Source of the DNA: an uncultured Solirubrobacter sp. | GTDB lineage: Bacteria; Actinomycetota; Thermoleophilia; Solirubrobacterales; Solirubrobacteraceae | Direction: 5' to 3' | DNA: 15,535 nucleotides | NCBI GenBank assembly: GCA_937871635.1 | Contig: CALMNS010000250.1 | Location: forward strand, 1 to 15,535 | Shown here: piece after piece, positions 6,328-12,882 of the stretch | How the letters are laid out: every line of letters starts with the position of its first letter | Position numbering within the stretch: the first letter of the stretch is position 1 | Notes under the pieces: generated by a model | Databases searched by the model: none | What the model saw: the letters and a program-made list of their open reading frames with translations, nothing else | Told to the model about the DNA's origin: nothing | Translations under genes and position numbers: made by a program

Positions 6328-6356
6328 TTGAACGCTCATCACGCGCCCGTTAGGTT
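6328..6356 (+). promoter_or_regulatory. Candidate promoter of the aldehyde dehydrogenase-SnoaL operon
   Basis: TTGAAC (6328-6333) and TAGGTT (6351-6356) are separated by 17 bases, the ideal sigma-70 spacing. The -10 overlaps operator copy 4 by two bases. The remaining part of the 178-base gap after the alcohol dehydrogenase (6216-6327) shows no gene and no convincing terminator. Confidence 0.65.
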
Positions 6357-6370
6357 CGTTGCACAACGAA
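6355..6370. promoter_or_regulatory. Operator copy 4, upstream of the aldehyde dehydrogenase
   Basis: TTCGTTG-CA-CAACGAA, a perfect inverted repeat. The 19 bases ending ...AACGAATCA are identical to copy 1, while its left flank is identical to that of copy 3. It covers the predicted start of transcription, 23 bases before the ATG. Confidence 0.8.
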
Positions 6371-6393
6371 TCACCGACTAGGAACGAGACGCC

Positions 6394-7893
6394 ATGTCCG
6401 CTCAGCACCTCCAGGCCACCCCCTCCCCGAAGCGCGTGCTGCCGGACAGCGTCGAGCACCTCATCGGCGGGGAGTGGACCAGTTCGACGACCGTCGGCCA
6501 GTCGCTCAGCCCGGCGTCGGGCGAGGCCCTCGGGACGTTCGCCGACGGTGGGGCCGCTGAGGCCGAGGCGGCCATCGCCGCCGCGCGTCATGCCTTCGAG
6601 CACACGTCCTGGGCGCGCGACCGAGTCGCCCGCAATCGTGCGCTGCTCGAGCTCGCCGATCATCTCGAGGCGCGCCGCGACGCCTTCATCCTCGCGCTGG
6701 CTCAGGAGAACGGCAAGGCCCTCCCCGACGCGGCGCTCGAGATCGACCTCACCATCCCCAAGCTTCGCTACGCAGCCGCGCTGGCCGTGACCGACTCCGG
6801 CCGCAGCGCCGAGGTCGCACCGGGCCTCTACGGCCAGACCCTGCGCCAGGCCGCGGGCGTCGCGGGCATCATCGTCCCCTGGAACTCCCCGGTGGTCCTC
6901 TTGGTGCGCTCCCTGGCGCCCGCGCTGGCGGCAGGATGCACCGCGGCGGTGAAGATGCCGGCGCAGACCGCGCTGGTCAACGGCATGTTCTCCCAGCTGA
7001 TCCGTGACACCAAGAGCCTCCCGCCAGGAGTGGTCAACCTGTTCACCGAGTCCGGCAACGAGGGCGCCCCGGTGCTCGTCGAGTCCCCGGCCGTGGACGT
7101 GATCTCCTACACCGGGTCGACCGCCGTCGGGCGCTCGATCGCGCGCTCCGCGGCGGCCGGATTGAAGACCATCTCCCTCGAGCTGGGCGGCAAGACACCC
7201 AGCATCGTCTTCGACGACGCCGATCTCGATGCCGTCGTGCCGACGCTGGTGAAGTCCATCACCGTCTTCTCCGGGCAGTTCTGCATGACGGGCAGCCGGA
7301 TCCTGGTTCAACGAGGGATCGCCGACGCGCTGCGCGAGCGGCTGGGCAAGGCGCTGGAGGCCGTCACCGTCGGTCCTGGTGACGACCCGGCCTCCGACAT
7401 GGGCCCGATGATCGACGTCGCCAACACGACGCGCGTCGACGACGCCGTCGAGCGGGCGCTCGAGTACTCGACGGCGATCGTGCGCGGCGGCCGGCCGGAC
7501 GCGCCCGAGCTGTCCGCGGGCGCCTACTACCGCCCCGTGCTGCTGGAGGTCGACGACGCAAGTTCGGACATCGTCCAGCAGGAGGTCTTCGGGCCCGTCG
7601 CCACCTTCGAGCTCTTCGACACCGAGCGCGACGCGATCACGCTGGCCAACGCCACCGAGTACGGCCTCGCCGCAGGCATCTGGACGCGGGACGTCGACCG
7701 GCCTCTGCGGGTCGCGCGCGAACTCGATGCCGGGACTGTCTGGACGAACACCTGGGCGGTGGTCGTCGACCAGTTCGAGGAGGGCGGCTTCAAGCAAAGC
7801 GGCGTCGGCCGCCTCAACGGGCTGCGCTCGCTCGAGGAGTTCATGGAGACCAAGACCCTGCTCCACGCCGCACCCGCGAGCAGCGCCGCGTGA
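6394..7893 (+). CDS. NAD(P)+-dependent aldehyde dehydrogenase
   Basis: The 499-residue protein is a full-length ALDH-superfamily enzyme. It has the N-terminal HLIGGEW motif (about 22-28), PWNSPV with the oxyanion-hole N164, VKMPAQTA with the cofactor lysine K187, SYTGST in the Rossmann region (238-243), LELGGKTPSIVF with general base E263, and the catalytic cysteine C297 in SGQFCMTGSR. The late motif QQEVFGPVATFELFDTE and C-terminal GGFKQSGVGRLNG are also present. The enzyme oxidises an aldehyde to a carboxylic acid, and beside the aryl-alcohol dehydrogenase the likely substrate is an aromatic aldehyde such as a hydroxybenzaldehyde. Only a weak AGGA ten bases upstream precedes the ATG. It shares its operator-controlled promoter with the SnoaL-like gene 35 bases downstream. 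Confidence 0.95.
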   Translation: MSAQHLQATPSPKRVLPDSVEHLIGGEWTSSTTVGQSLSPASGEALGTFADGGAAEAEAAIAAARHAFEHTSWARDRVARNRALLELADHLEARRDAFILALAQENGKALPDAALEIDLTIPKLRYAAALAVTDSGRSAEVAPGLYGQTLRQAAGVAGIIVPWNSPVVLLVRSLAPALAAGCTAAVKMPAQTALVNGMFSQLIRDTKSLPPGVVNLFTESGNEGAPVLVESPAVDVISYTGSTAVGRSIARSAAAGLKTISLELGGKTPSIVFDDADLDAVVPTLVKSITVFSGQFCMTGSRILVQRGIADALRERLGKALEAVTVGPGDDPASDMGPMIDVANTTRVDDAVERALEYSTAIVRGGRPDAPELSAGAYYRPVLLEVDDASSDIVQQEVFGPVATFELFDTERDAITLANATEYGLAAGIWTRDVDRPLRVARELDAGTVWTNTWAVVVDQFEEGGFKQSGVGRLNGLRSLEEFMETKTLLHAAPASSAA

Positions 7894-7928
7894 ATACACC
7901 GGCCACTTGAAGAGAACGGAGAGCACCG

Positions 7929-8402
7929 TTGCCACCCCCGCATGAGCGCATGACGCGTGAGCAGCAGCGCGCCGTCGCGCTGGAGTACTTCCGGCGCCTC
8001 GACGCGGGCGAGGACTTGACCGAGCTCTTCGATCCAGACGCCCGTCTCTACTTCCCGAAGTGGGGCGTGGCCGAGGGGATCGACGAGATCCATCGGCTGT
8101 GGTCAGAGGTCGGAGGTCTTTACCGGGAGATCCGCCATTACAGCGAGTACTTCAACTTCATGTTCGGCGAGCACATGCTGTGCGTAGAGGGACTCTCCGA
8201 CGGCGTCGCCGGCGACGGAACACCCTGGAAGGGCGGCCAGTCGCACGCCGGCCGCTGGTGTGACGTGATGGAGATCCGCGACTTCCGCATCCAGCGTCTC
8301 TACATCTACCTCGATCCCGACTACGCCGGGGCCGACACCGAGCGCTACCCGTGGCTTGCAGACGGCCACGCCACGACGAACAACCACGCCGCACAGGACT
8401 GA
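7929..8402 (+). CDS. SnoaL/NTF2-like protein
   Basis: The 157-residue protein has the pattern of the NTF2/SnoaL cone fold: an N-terminal helix (REQQRAVALEYFRRLDAGEDLTEL, about 10-33), FDPDARLYFPKWGVAEGIDEIHRLWSEVG (about 35-63), and late strands RWCDVMEIRDFRIQRLYIYLDPDY (about 109-132). Members include polyketide cyclases, isomerases, small hydrolases and ring-hydroxylating dioxygenase beta subunits. The TTG start at 7929 is preferred because GGAG lies seven bases upstream; the in-frame ATG at 7950 has none. It follows the aldehyde dehydrogenase by 35 bases in the same orientation without an intervening promoter, so it is probably co-transcribed and part of the operator-controlled regulon. 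It has no DinB or GST features, so it is not a recognised maleylpyruvate isomerase, but an isomerase or cyclase role cannot be excluded. Confidence 0.82.
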   Translation: MPPPHERMTREQQRAVALEYFRRLDAGEDLTELFDPDARLYFPKWGVAEGIDEIHRLWSEVGGLYREIRHYSEYFNFMFGEHMLCVEGLSDGVAGDGTPWKGGQSHAGRWCDVMEIRDFRIQRLYIYLDPDYAGADTERYPWLADGHATTNNHAAQD

Positions 8403-8482
8403 CCCTGGCCAGCGGGGTCGGCCCCTGACGCCGGAACCGGACGGGGTGCGCGGGCAAAGCGCCCCTCCGAGCGCTCGGTTAC

Positions 8483-8511
8483 TTGATTTCCGGTGTAGCG
8501 GTGGGTAGTTT
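8483..8511 (+). promoter_or_regulatory. Sigma-70-type promoter of the secreted barrel protein
   Basis: TTGATT (8483-8488) and TAGTTT (8506-8511) are exactly 17 bases apart and lie in the only AT-richer patch of the intergenic region. Transcription would start near 8518, giving a leader of about 26 bases that contains a GGGGAGAG ribosome binding site. Confidence 0.65.
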
Positions 8512-8543
8512 CGCGCCAACTTTCGATCTGGGGAGAGAGTGAG

Positions 8544-9098
8544 ATGAGGCGCGCACTTACCGTCCTGTCCGCCGCTGCGGTGGCGGCCGGAGCCGGAGTT
8601 GCCGGGACGGCCGTCGGGCAGGGCACCGGAGGGACCGTTGGCGAGGGGGCGCAGGGCACCCTGGAGATCACCGTCCGGACCGAGATGAAGGGCCACCCGA
8701 ACGCCAAGATCACGCACGGGATCAACCCCGCCGTCCCCCGTGACAAGAAGCGTCCGAAGGTCGCTGACCTCGCGGCGTCGAATGACGAGGTCCTCATCGA
8801 CGGCAAGGTCGTCGGCCGGGTTCACCATACGGAGATCGTGACCTTCGAGGGCGCTCGGAAGTACAAGGGCAAGGCGGTCTGGGTCTGGCGCGACATGATC
8901 GACCTCGGTGGCGGCAACCTGATCTTCGCCGCGTGCAAGGCGGAGGACTCGCCAACGAACAACGACTGCGCGATCCAGGGCGGCGTCGGCCGGTACGCGG
9001 GTGCGCGTGGCACCGCTGTGGTGGACTTCTCCGAGCTCAAGGAGGACAAGAAGTCGAAGACCGCGACGGTGCCCGTCCGCTTCACCTTCATCCCGTAG
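8544..9098 (+). CDS. Secreted allene-oxide-cyclase/dirigent-like beta-barrel protein
   Basis: The 184-residue protein begins with a signal peptide (MRRALTVLSAAAVAAGAGVAGTAVGQ, cleavage probably near residue 25). The rest resembles the allene oxide cyclase-like barrel: VGRVHHTEIVTFEG (about 90-103), then CAIQGGVGRYAGARGTAVVDF (about 142-162), where 'GG.GRYAGARGT' is the recognisable family motif. Two cysteines in the mature part (C131 and C142) could form a disulfide, consistent with export. Bacterial members are mostly uncharacterised secreted proteins with no proven cyclase activity. The start is set by GGGGAGAGAG just before ATG 8544. It has its own promoter and shows no operon link to the catabolic genes on its left; the next gene is convergent. 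Confidence 0.7.
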   Translation: MRRALTVLSAAAVAAGAGVAGTAVGQGTGGTVGEGAQGTLEITVRTEMKGHPNAKITHGINPAVPRDKKRPKVADLAASNDEVLIDGKVVGRVHHTEIVTFEGARKYKGKAVWVWRDMIDLGGGNLIFAACKAEDSPTNNDCAIQGGVGRYAGARGTAVVDFSELKEDKKSKTATVPVRFTFIP

Positions 9099-9190
9099 GG
9101 CTATCGGCGCCGGTCCGTCCCGGCGGTCGCGGGGACGCTAGGGGTCGGGTCGGGGTCGTGCTCTGGGTCTCGGCTGGTTCCCGCGCGAGC

Positions 9191-10132
9191 TCAACGCGTG
9201 CGGTCGAGCGCCGCCGCGACGGCGCGCATGTGCTCCTCGAGATCGGTGAGCAGCTCCCGCACGCCCGGCGAGAGCCGGGCCCCTGGGCGAGTGATGATGG
9301 CGAACGTGTCATAGAGCGGGGGGCTGAAGGACGCGGTGCTGAGGCCCTCATGGAAGTAGGGCGCGTGGGTGAAGGCGCTGGGGAGGTAGGTGTCACCTAC
9401 GCCGGTCGCGACGAGGCGGAGCGCAATGTCCTTGAGCTCGACTTCGACCTTCGGCTGCAGGCGGACGCCGAGGCGCTGGGCGCGTTCGGCAAGCTGGCGG
9501 CGGATCGGGTCCTTGTCGGCGGACTCAGCGTCGTAGAAGATCAGCGGCGTCGCGGCGAGTTGCTCGATGGTGACGGGCTGGCGTGTGCGGCCGGGGAACG
9601 CGCTGACGTAGAGGATCTCGTCGCGCACGATCGGCCGCACGTTGAGCGTGTCATCGTCGATCGGCAGCAGCACGACGCCCGCCTCGAGGTCGCCGCGCCG
9701 GACGCGTTCGGCGATCGCGGAGGAGTTGCGGCCCAGGAGGCGCAGCGACACGTCGGGATGCCGGCGCAGGAACGCGGTCACGAGTTCGTCCACGCGCCAT
9801 GCCGATGGCTCGCCGAAGATGCCCAGGGCGACCGTGCCGCCTCGGAGCGCGGTGAGCTCGCCGACGCTGTCGGCGGCCTCCTCGAGCGCGCGCAGGCTGC
9901 GGGCGGCGTGCTCCGCGAAGGCGCGACCCGCTTCCGTGGCGACCACCCCGCGTCCCGCCCGGGTGAAGAGGTCGGCGCCGAGGGCCTGCTCGAGCTTGCG
10001 GACCTGATCGGCAACCGCGGGCTGGGAGACGCGTAGAGCCTCGGCGGCGGCGGTGAAGGAGCCGAGCTCGATCGTCGCGCAGAAGCAGCGGAGCTGCTGC
10101 AGAGACAGAAGCTCAGCTTTCGAGTACTCCAA
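9191..10132 (-). CDS. LysR-family transcriptional regulator
   Basis: The 313-residue protein has a complete LysR architecture. The N-terminal HTH is LQQLRCFCATIELGSFTAAAEALRVSQPAVADQVRKLEQALGADLFTR (about 11-58), followed by the linker helix and a two-lobed effector-binding domain (about 92-300) with GTVALGIFGEPS, GDLEAGVVLLP and VATGVGDTYLP. The start is taken as TTG at 10132, since no ATG or GTG is available upstream of the HTH; the ribosome binding site is poor, so the exact start is uncertain. It is transcribed divergently from an FAD oxidoreductase-DapA operon, separated by a short gap with an inverted repeat, the classic layout for a LysR regulator and its target. The inducer is unknown. 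Confidence 0.92.
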   Translation of the reverse strand: MEYSKAELLSLQQLRCFCATIELGSFTAAAEALRVSQPAVADQVRKLEQALGADLFTRAGRGVVATEAGRAFAEHAARSLRALEEAADSVGELTALRGGTVALGIFGEPSAWRVDELVTAFLRRHPDVSLRLLGRNSSAIAERVRRGDLEAGVVLLPIDDDTLNVRPIVRDEILYVSAFPGRTRQPVTIEQLAATPLIFYDAESADKDPIRRQLAERAQRLGVRLQPKVEVELKDIALRLVATGVGDTYLPSAFTHAPYFHEGLSTASFSPPLYDTFAIITRPGARLSPGVRELLTDLEEHMRAVAAALDRTR

Positions 10133-10137
10133 GGAAC

Positions 10138-10150
10138 CAAGCCTAGCTTG
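10138..10150. promoter_or_regulatory. Candidate LysR operator: CAAGC-CTA-GCTTG inverted repeat
   Basis: A perfect 5-3-5 inverted repeat lies in the 38-base gap between the divergent LysR and FAD oxidoreductase starts, five bases from the LysR start codon. It is AT-richer than its surroundings. It does not follow the T-N11-A pattern exactly, so the call rests on symmetry and position. Confidence 0.45.
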
Positions 10151-10170
10151 ATGCGTCGTTGAGGCCCACC

Positions 10171-11496
10171 GTGGTCGCAGTGACCCGCGACGTGGTGATC
10201 ATCGGCGGCGGCATGGCGGGCCTCGCCGCGGCGTGGCGGTTGCGCCACCGCGACGTCGTCCTCCTCGAGGCGGGCGATCGTCTCGGCGGGCGGATGCGGT
10301 CGGACGCGCGCGGGGAGTTCTGGCTCAACTACGGTGCACACCTGTTCCCCGGACCGGGCTCGCTGGTCGACGGCATGGCGCGCGAGTGTGGGCTCGACAC
10401 CGTGCCGGTGACGGGCAGCATGATGGGGATCGCGGTCGGGTCCACGCTGCTCGATCACGGGCGCGTCGAGACCTACCCGCTCCGGCTGCCGCTGTCGGTG
10501 CGTGACCGGATCACGTTCGCGCGAGCGGGCGTGAAGGTCCAGCGGGCGGTCGCCAGGTACCACCGGCTCGAGCAACGCTACGACTTCGAGGACGACCGCA
10601 CCTTCGGCGAGTTCCTCGGCCCGTTACCGCCCGCGGTGCGGGACATCTTCTCGTGCGCGGCACACCGCGCCACCGCGGAGCTCGATGAGCTGTCAGCCGG
10701 CTGCGGCATCGGGCTGTTCGCACTCGTCTGGGGCGGCAAGGGCTCGCTGATCGCCCGCAACCTGCTCGGCGGAAGCGGCACCCTGCCGATGGCGCTGGGT
10801 CGCGAGCTCGGCGAGCGCGCCCGCACGGGCTGCCGCGTCCGCGCCATCCGAGCCGACGGCGCCGACCTGGTCGTCGAGCACGACGGCGGAGAGATCCGCG
10901 CGCACCAGGTGATCGTCGCCGCACAGGCGCCGCACGCCGCGCCGCTCGTTGCCTCGGTCGCCGAGCGGGCCGCTGCGGCGCTCTCGCAGCTCACCTACGG
11001 CGCCTTCCTCACCGTCGCCGTCGAGACCCGGGAGACGACCGCGATGCCCTATGACGACGTCTACGCCATGGCCACCCCCGGCCGCGTGTTCGACATGTTC
11101 ACCAACCAAGCGCACGCCCTGCGCCGCGAAGGCCCGCGCCGCCCCGGCGGAAGTCTGATGCTCTTCGCCGGCGCCCGCGGCGCCGCGGCACTCATGAGCG
11201 AGAGCGACGAGCTGATCGTCGAGCGCTTTCTCGACGAGCTGCACGAGCTCTATCCGCACACGCGCGACGTGATCGCCGGCGCCACCGTGCACCGCTGGGA
11301 GCTCGGGAACGTCTACGCCCGCCCCGGCCGAAGCCGCCTCCAGCCGGCGCTCGTCGGCCCGCTCGGCGCGCACGAGAACCTGCACCTGGCCGGCGACTAC
11401 TTCGCCGAGCTGGGGAACATCGAGGCCGCCGCTCGGACCGGGCTCGCGGCCGCCGAACGCGTCGACACCCGAACCAGCGAGGCAACCCATGCCTGA
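10171..11496 (+). CDS. FAD-dependent amine oxidase/protoporphyrinogen oxidase-like protein
   Basis: The protein of about 441 residues has an N-terminal dinucleotide-binding fold, VVIIGGGMAGLAAAWRL (about 8-24), with the ribose-binding glutamate in LLEAGDRLGGR (E33 and the GG motif at 39-40). The C-terminal FAD contact is HLAGDYFAELGNIEAAARTGLAAAERV. This is the layout of flavin amine oxidases, protoporphyrinogen oxidases and phytoene desaturase relatives. GTG at 10171 is chosen because GAGG lies six bases upstream; TTG at 10159 and GTG at 10180 are alternatives. The stop overlaps the start of the DapA-family gene by eight bases, so both enzymes are made from one transcript. The partner suggests amine or amino-acid-derived substrate breakdown, with haem biosynthesis less likely. 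Substrate unknown. Confidence 0.82.
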   Translation: MVAVTRDVVIIGGGMAGLAAAWRLRHRDVVLLEAGDRLGGRMRSDARGEFWLNYGAHLFPGPGSLVDGMARECGLDTVPVTGSMMGIAVGSTLLDHGRVETYPLRLPLSVRDRITFARAGVKVQRAVARYHRLEQRYDFEDDRTFGEFLGPLPPAVRDIFSCAAHRATAELDELSAGCGIGLFALVWGGKGSLIARNLLGGSGTLPMALGRELGERARTGCRVRAIRADGADLVVEHDGGEIRAHQVIVAAQAPHAAPLVASVAERAAAALSQLTYGAFLTVAVETRETTAMPYDDVYAMATPGRVFDMFTNQAHALRREGPRRPGGSLMLFAGARGAAALMSESDELIVERFLDELHELYPHTRDVIAGATVHRWELGNVYARPGRSRLQPALVGPLGAHENLHLAGDYFAELGNIEAAARTGLAAAERVDTRTSEATHA

Positions 11497-12379
11497 GCCC
11501 TTCCACGGAGTGCTGCCCGCGCTCATCACGCCCTTCAGCCAGGACGGCAGCGCGATCGATTCCGAAGCGCTCGCCGCGATCGTCGACCGCCTGGTCGGCG
11601 CAGGCGTCACCGGGCTCGTACCCGGCGGGAGTACCGGGGAGTTCACCACGCTCAGCGGAACGGAGCGCCGCCAGCTCGTCGAGGCCACGGTGCAGGCGGC
11701 CGCGGGCCGCGTGCCGGTCGTCGCGAGCACGGGTGCGCTCTCGACGCGCAAGACCGTCGAGCTCAGCGTCCACGCCGAGCGGTCAGGCGCGGCCGCGGTG
11801 ATGATCGTCCCGCCGTTCTACGACGCGCTCTCGTGGCGCGAGCTGCTCGCCCACTACACCGCGGTCGCGGACGCGATCGAGATCCCGATCATGTACTACA
11901 ACCTCCCGAGCGCGACTGGGGTCACGCTCACCACCGCGCAGCTCCGCGAACTGCCCGTCACCTGCCTCAAGGACACGGGCGGCGACGCCGTCGCGGCCAC
12001 CGAGCTGATCCACACGGACGGCCCCACCCTGCTCAACGGCTGGGACACGCTCACCTTCGCCGCGCTCGCCGCCGGCGTTCGCGCCGTCGTCTGGGGCACC
12101 GCGTCGATCGTCCCTGAGCAATGCGTCGAGCTGCACCGGCTGCTCATCGACGACATCGACCTCCGCGCCGCCCGCGAGCTCTGGGCCCGCCTCTGGCCGC
12201 TCTGCCACTTCCTCGAGGGGCAAAGCTACTCAGCCGCGGTCAAGGCCGCGTGCCAGCTCGTCGGCGACACCACCGGGCCCGTCCGCGCCCCGCTCCTTCC
12301 CCTCGACGAGGCCGCGATCCGCGAGCTCGCCGCCCTGCTCGAGCACGCGACCCTCCCGAAGGCCGCGGCAGACCGATAA
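11489..12379 (+). CDS. DapA/N-acetylneuraminate lyase-family aldolase or dehydratase
   Basis: The 296-residue TIM barrel belongs to the DHDPS/NAL superfamily of pyruvate-type Schiff-base lyases. The GGSTGEF motif (47-52) matches the substrate-binding GTTGE loop. YYNLPSATG (136-144) holds the catalytic tyrosine Y137, and CLKDTGGD holds the Schiff-base lysine K161. In genuine dihydrodipicolinate synthases the YNxPxRTG motif contains an arginine that binds aspartate semialdehyde; here that position is alanine (PSATG), which argues against a lysine-biosynthesis role. GAGG six bases before the ATG, inside the end of the FAD oxidoreductase gene, and the 8-base overlap show coupling. It probably cleaves or dehydrates a 2-oxo acid in the pathway of its neighbour; the reaction is not determined. 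Confidence 0.88.
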   Translation: MPEPFHGVLPALITPFSQDGSAIDSEALAAIVDRLVGAGVTGLVPGGSTGEFTTLSGTERRQLVEATVQAAAGRVPVVASTGALSTRKTVELSVHAERSGAAAVMIVPPFYDALSWRELLAHYTAVADAIEIPIMYYNLPSATGVTLTTAQLRELPVTCLKDTGGDAVAATELIHTDGPTLLNGWDTLTFAALAAGVRAVVWGTASIVPEQCVELHRLLIDDIDLRAARELWARLWPLCHFLEGQSYSAAVKAACQLVGDTTGPVRAPLLPLDEAAIRELAALLEHATLPKAAADR

Positions 12380-12432
12380 CCTCGCACGCCGCCGACCGCC
12401 CGACCGGCGAACACGGCGCTCGGCCGTCCGAG

Positions 12433-12882
12433 TCAGGCGACGAGGCCCTGTGAGACGGGCCGGCCGTCGGCCCAGGTCGATCGGCCTGCGCGGATGGCGG
12501 CGAGTTCGTCGCGGATCACCTGGATGGTGCGGTGCAGGACGGGGAGCTCGTCGTCCTTGCGCCAGGCCATCGCCAGCTCGACCGGGCGTGATCCGGCGAT
12601 CAGGGGCCGGTAGACGGCCCCGGTGACGGTCATCTGGGAGGCGGACTCGGGAACGAGCGCGACGCCGGTTCCCGCGGCGACGTAGCTGATGAGCGTGGCG
12701 GTCTCGGTGGCCTCCATGGCCACGAGGGGCACAAAGCCGTGATCGGCGCACGTCGCGCTCACGGCTTGGCGCACCGTGGACTGGACGTCGCCGGGGTAGG
12801 TGACGAAGGGCTCGTCGGCCAGGTCCTCGAGGCGGACCTGCGGGGCCGCGGCGGCCGGGTGGGCCATCGGCAGCACCGCGAT
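12433..12882 (-). pseudogene. LysR-family regulator, C-terminal remnant lacking the DNA-binding domain
   Basis: The minus-strand frame reads like the second half of a LysR effector-binding domain. AVLPMAHPAAAAPQVRLEDLADEPFVTYP is the usual 'VLP..HPLA...V.L.DL..EPF' hinge region. It is followed by VAMEATETATLISYVAAGTGVALVPESAS, PVELAMAWRKDDELPVLHRTIQVIRDEL and a normal stop. About 148 residues remain of roughly 300 expected. Upstream of about 12882 the homology ends abruptly: the frame continues only as the antisense of the dioxygenase coding sequence. The helix-turn-helix and first part of the effector domain are therefore missing and the gene cannot make a DNA-binding regulator. The break coincides with the truncated N-terminus of the divergent dioxygenase, pointing to a single deletion. 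The exact edge is uncertain by about ten bases. Confidence 0.8.

Noticed and set aside
6184..7935. 583-codon minus-strand open frame opposite the aldehyde dehydrogenase
   Set aside because: Composition is typical of an antisense frame (Gly/Arg/Asp/Val rich) and it has no domain; the plus frame encodes a complete aldehyde dehydrogenase with all catalytic residues.
8443..8465. GGGGTGCGC...GCGCCCC hairpin after the SnoaL gene
   Set aside because: Needs a bulge to pair and lacks a T tract; cannot be separated from chance.
8103..8828. Minus-strand frame opposite the SnoaL and secreted-protein genes
   Set aside because: No ribosome binding site or domain; covers a promoter with good -35/-10 elements on the plus strand.
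9117..9136. GTCCC...GGGAC hairpin between the convergent secreted protein and LysR genes as a terminator
   Set aside because: Position is right, but the stem is only five pairs and no T run follows on either strand.
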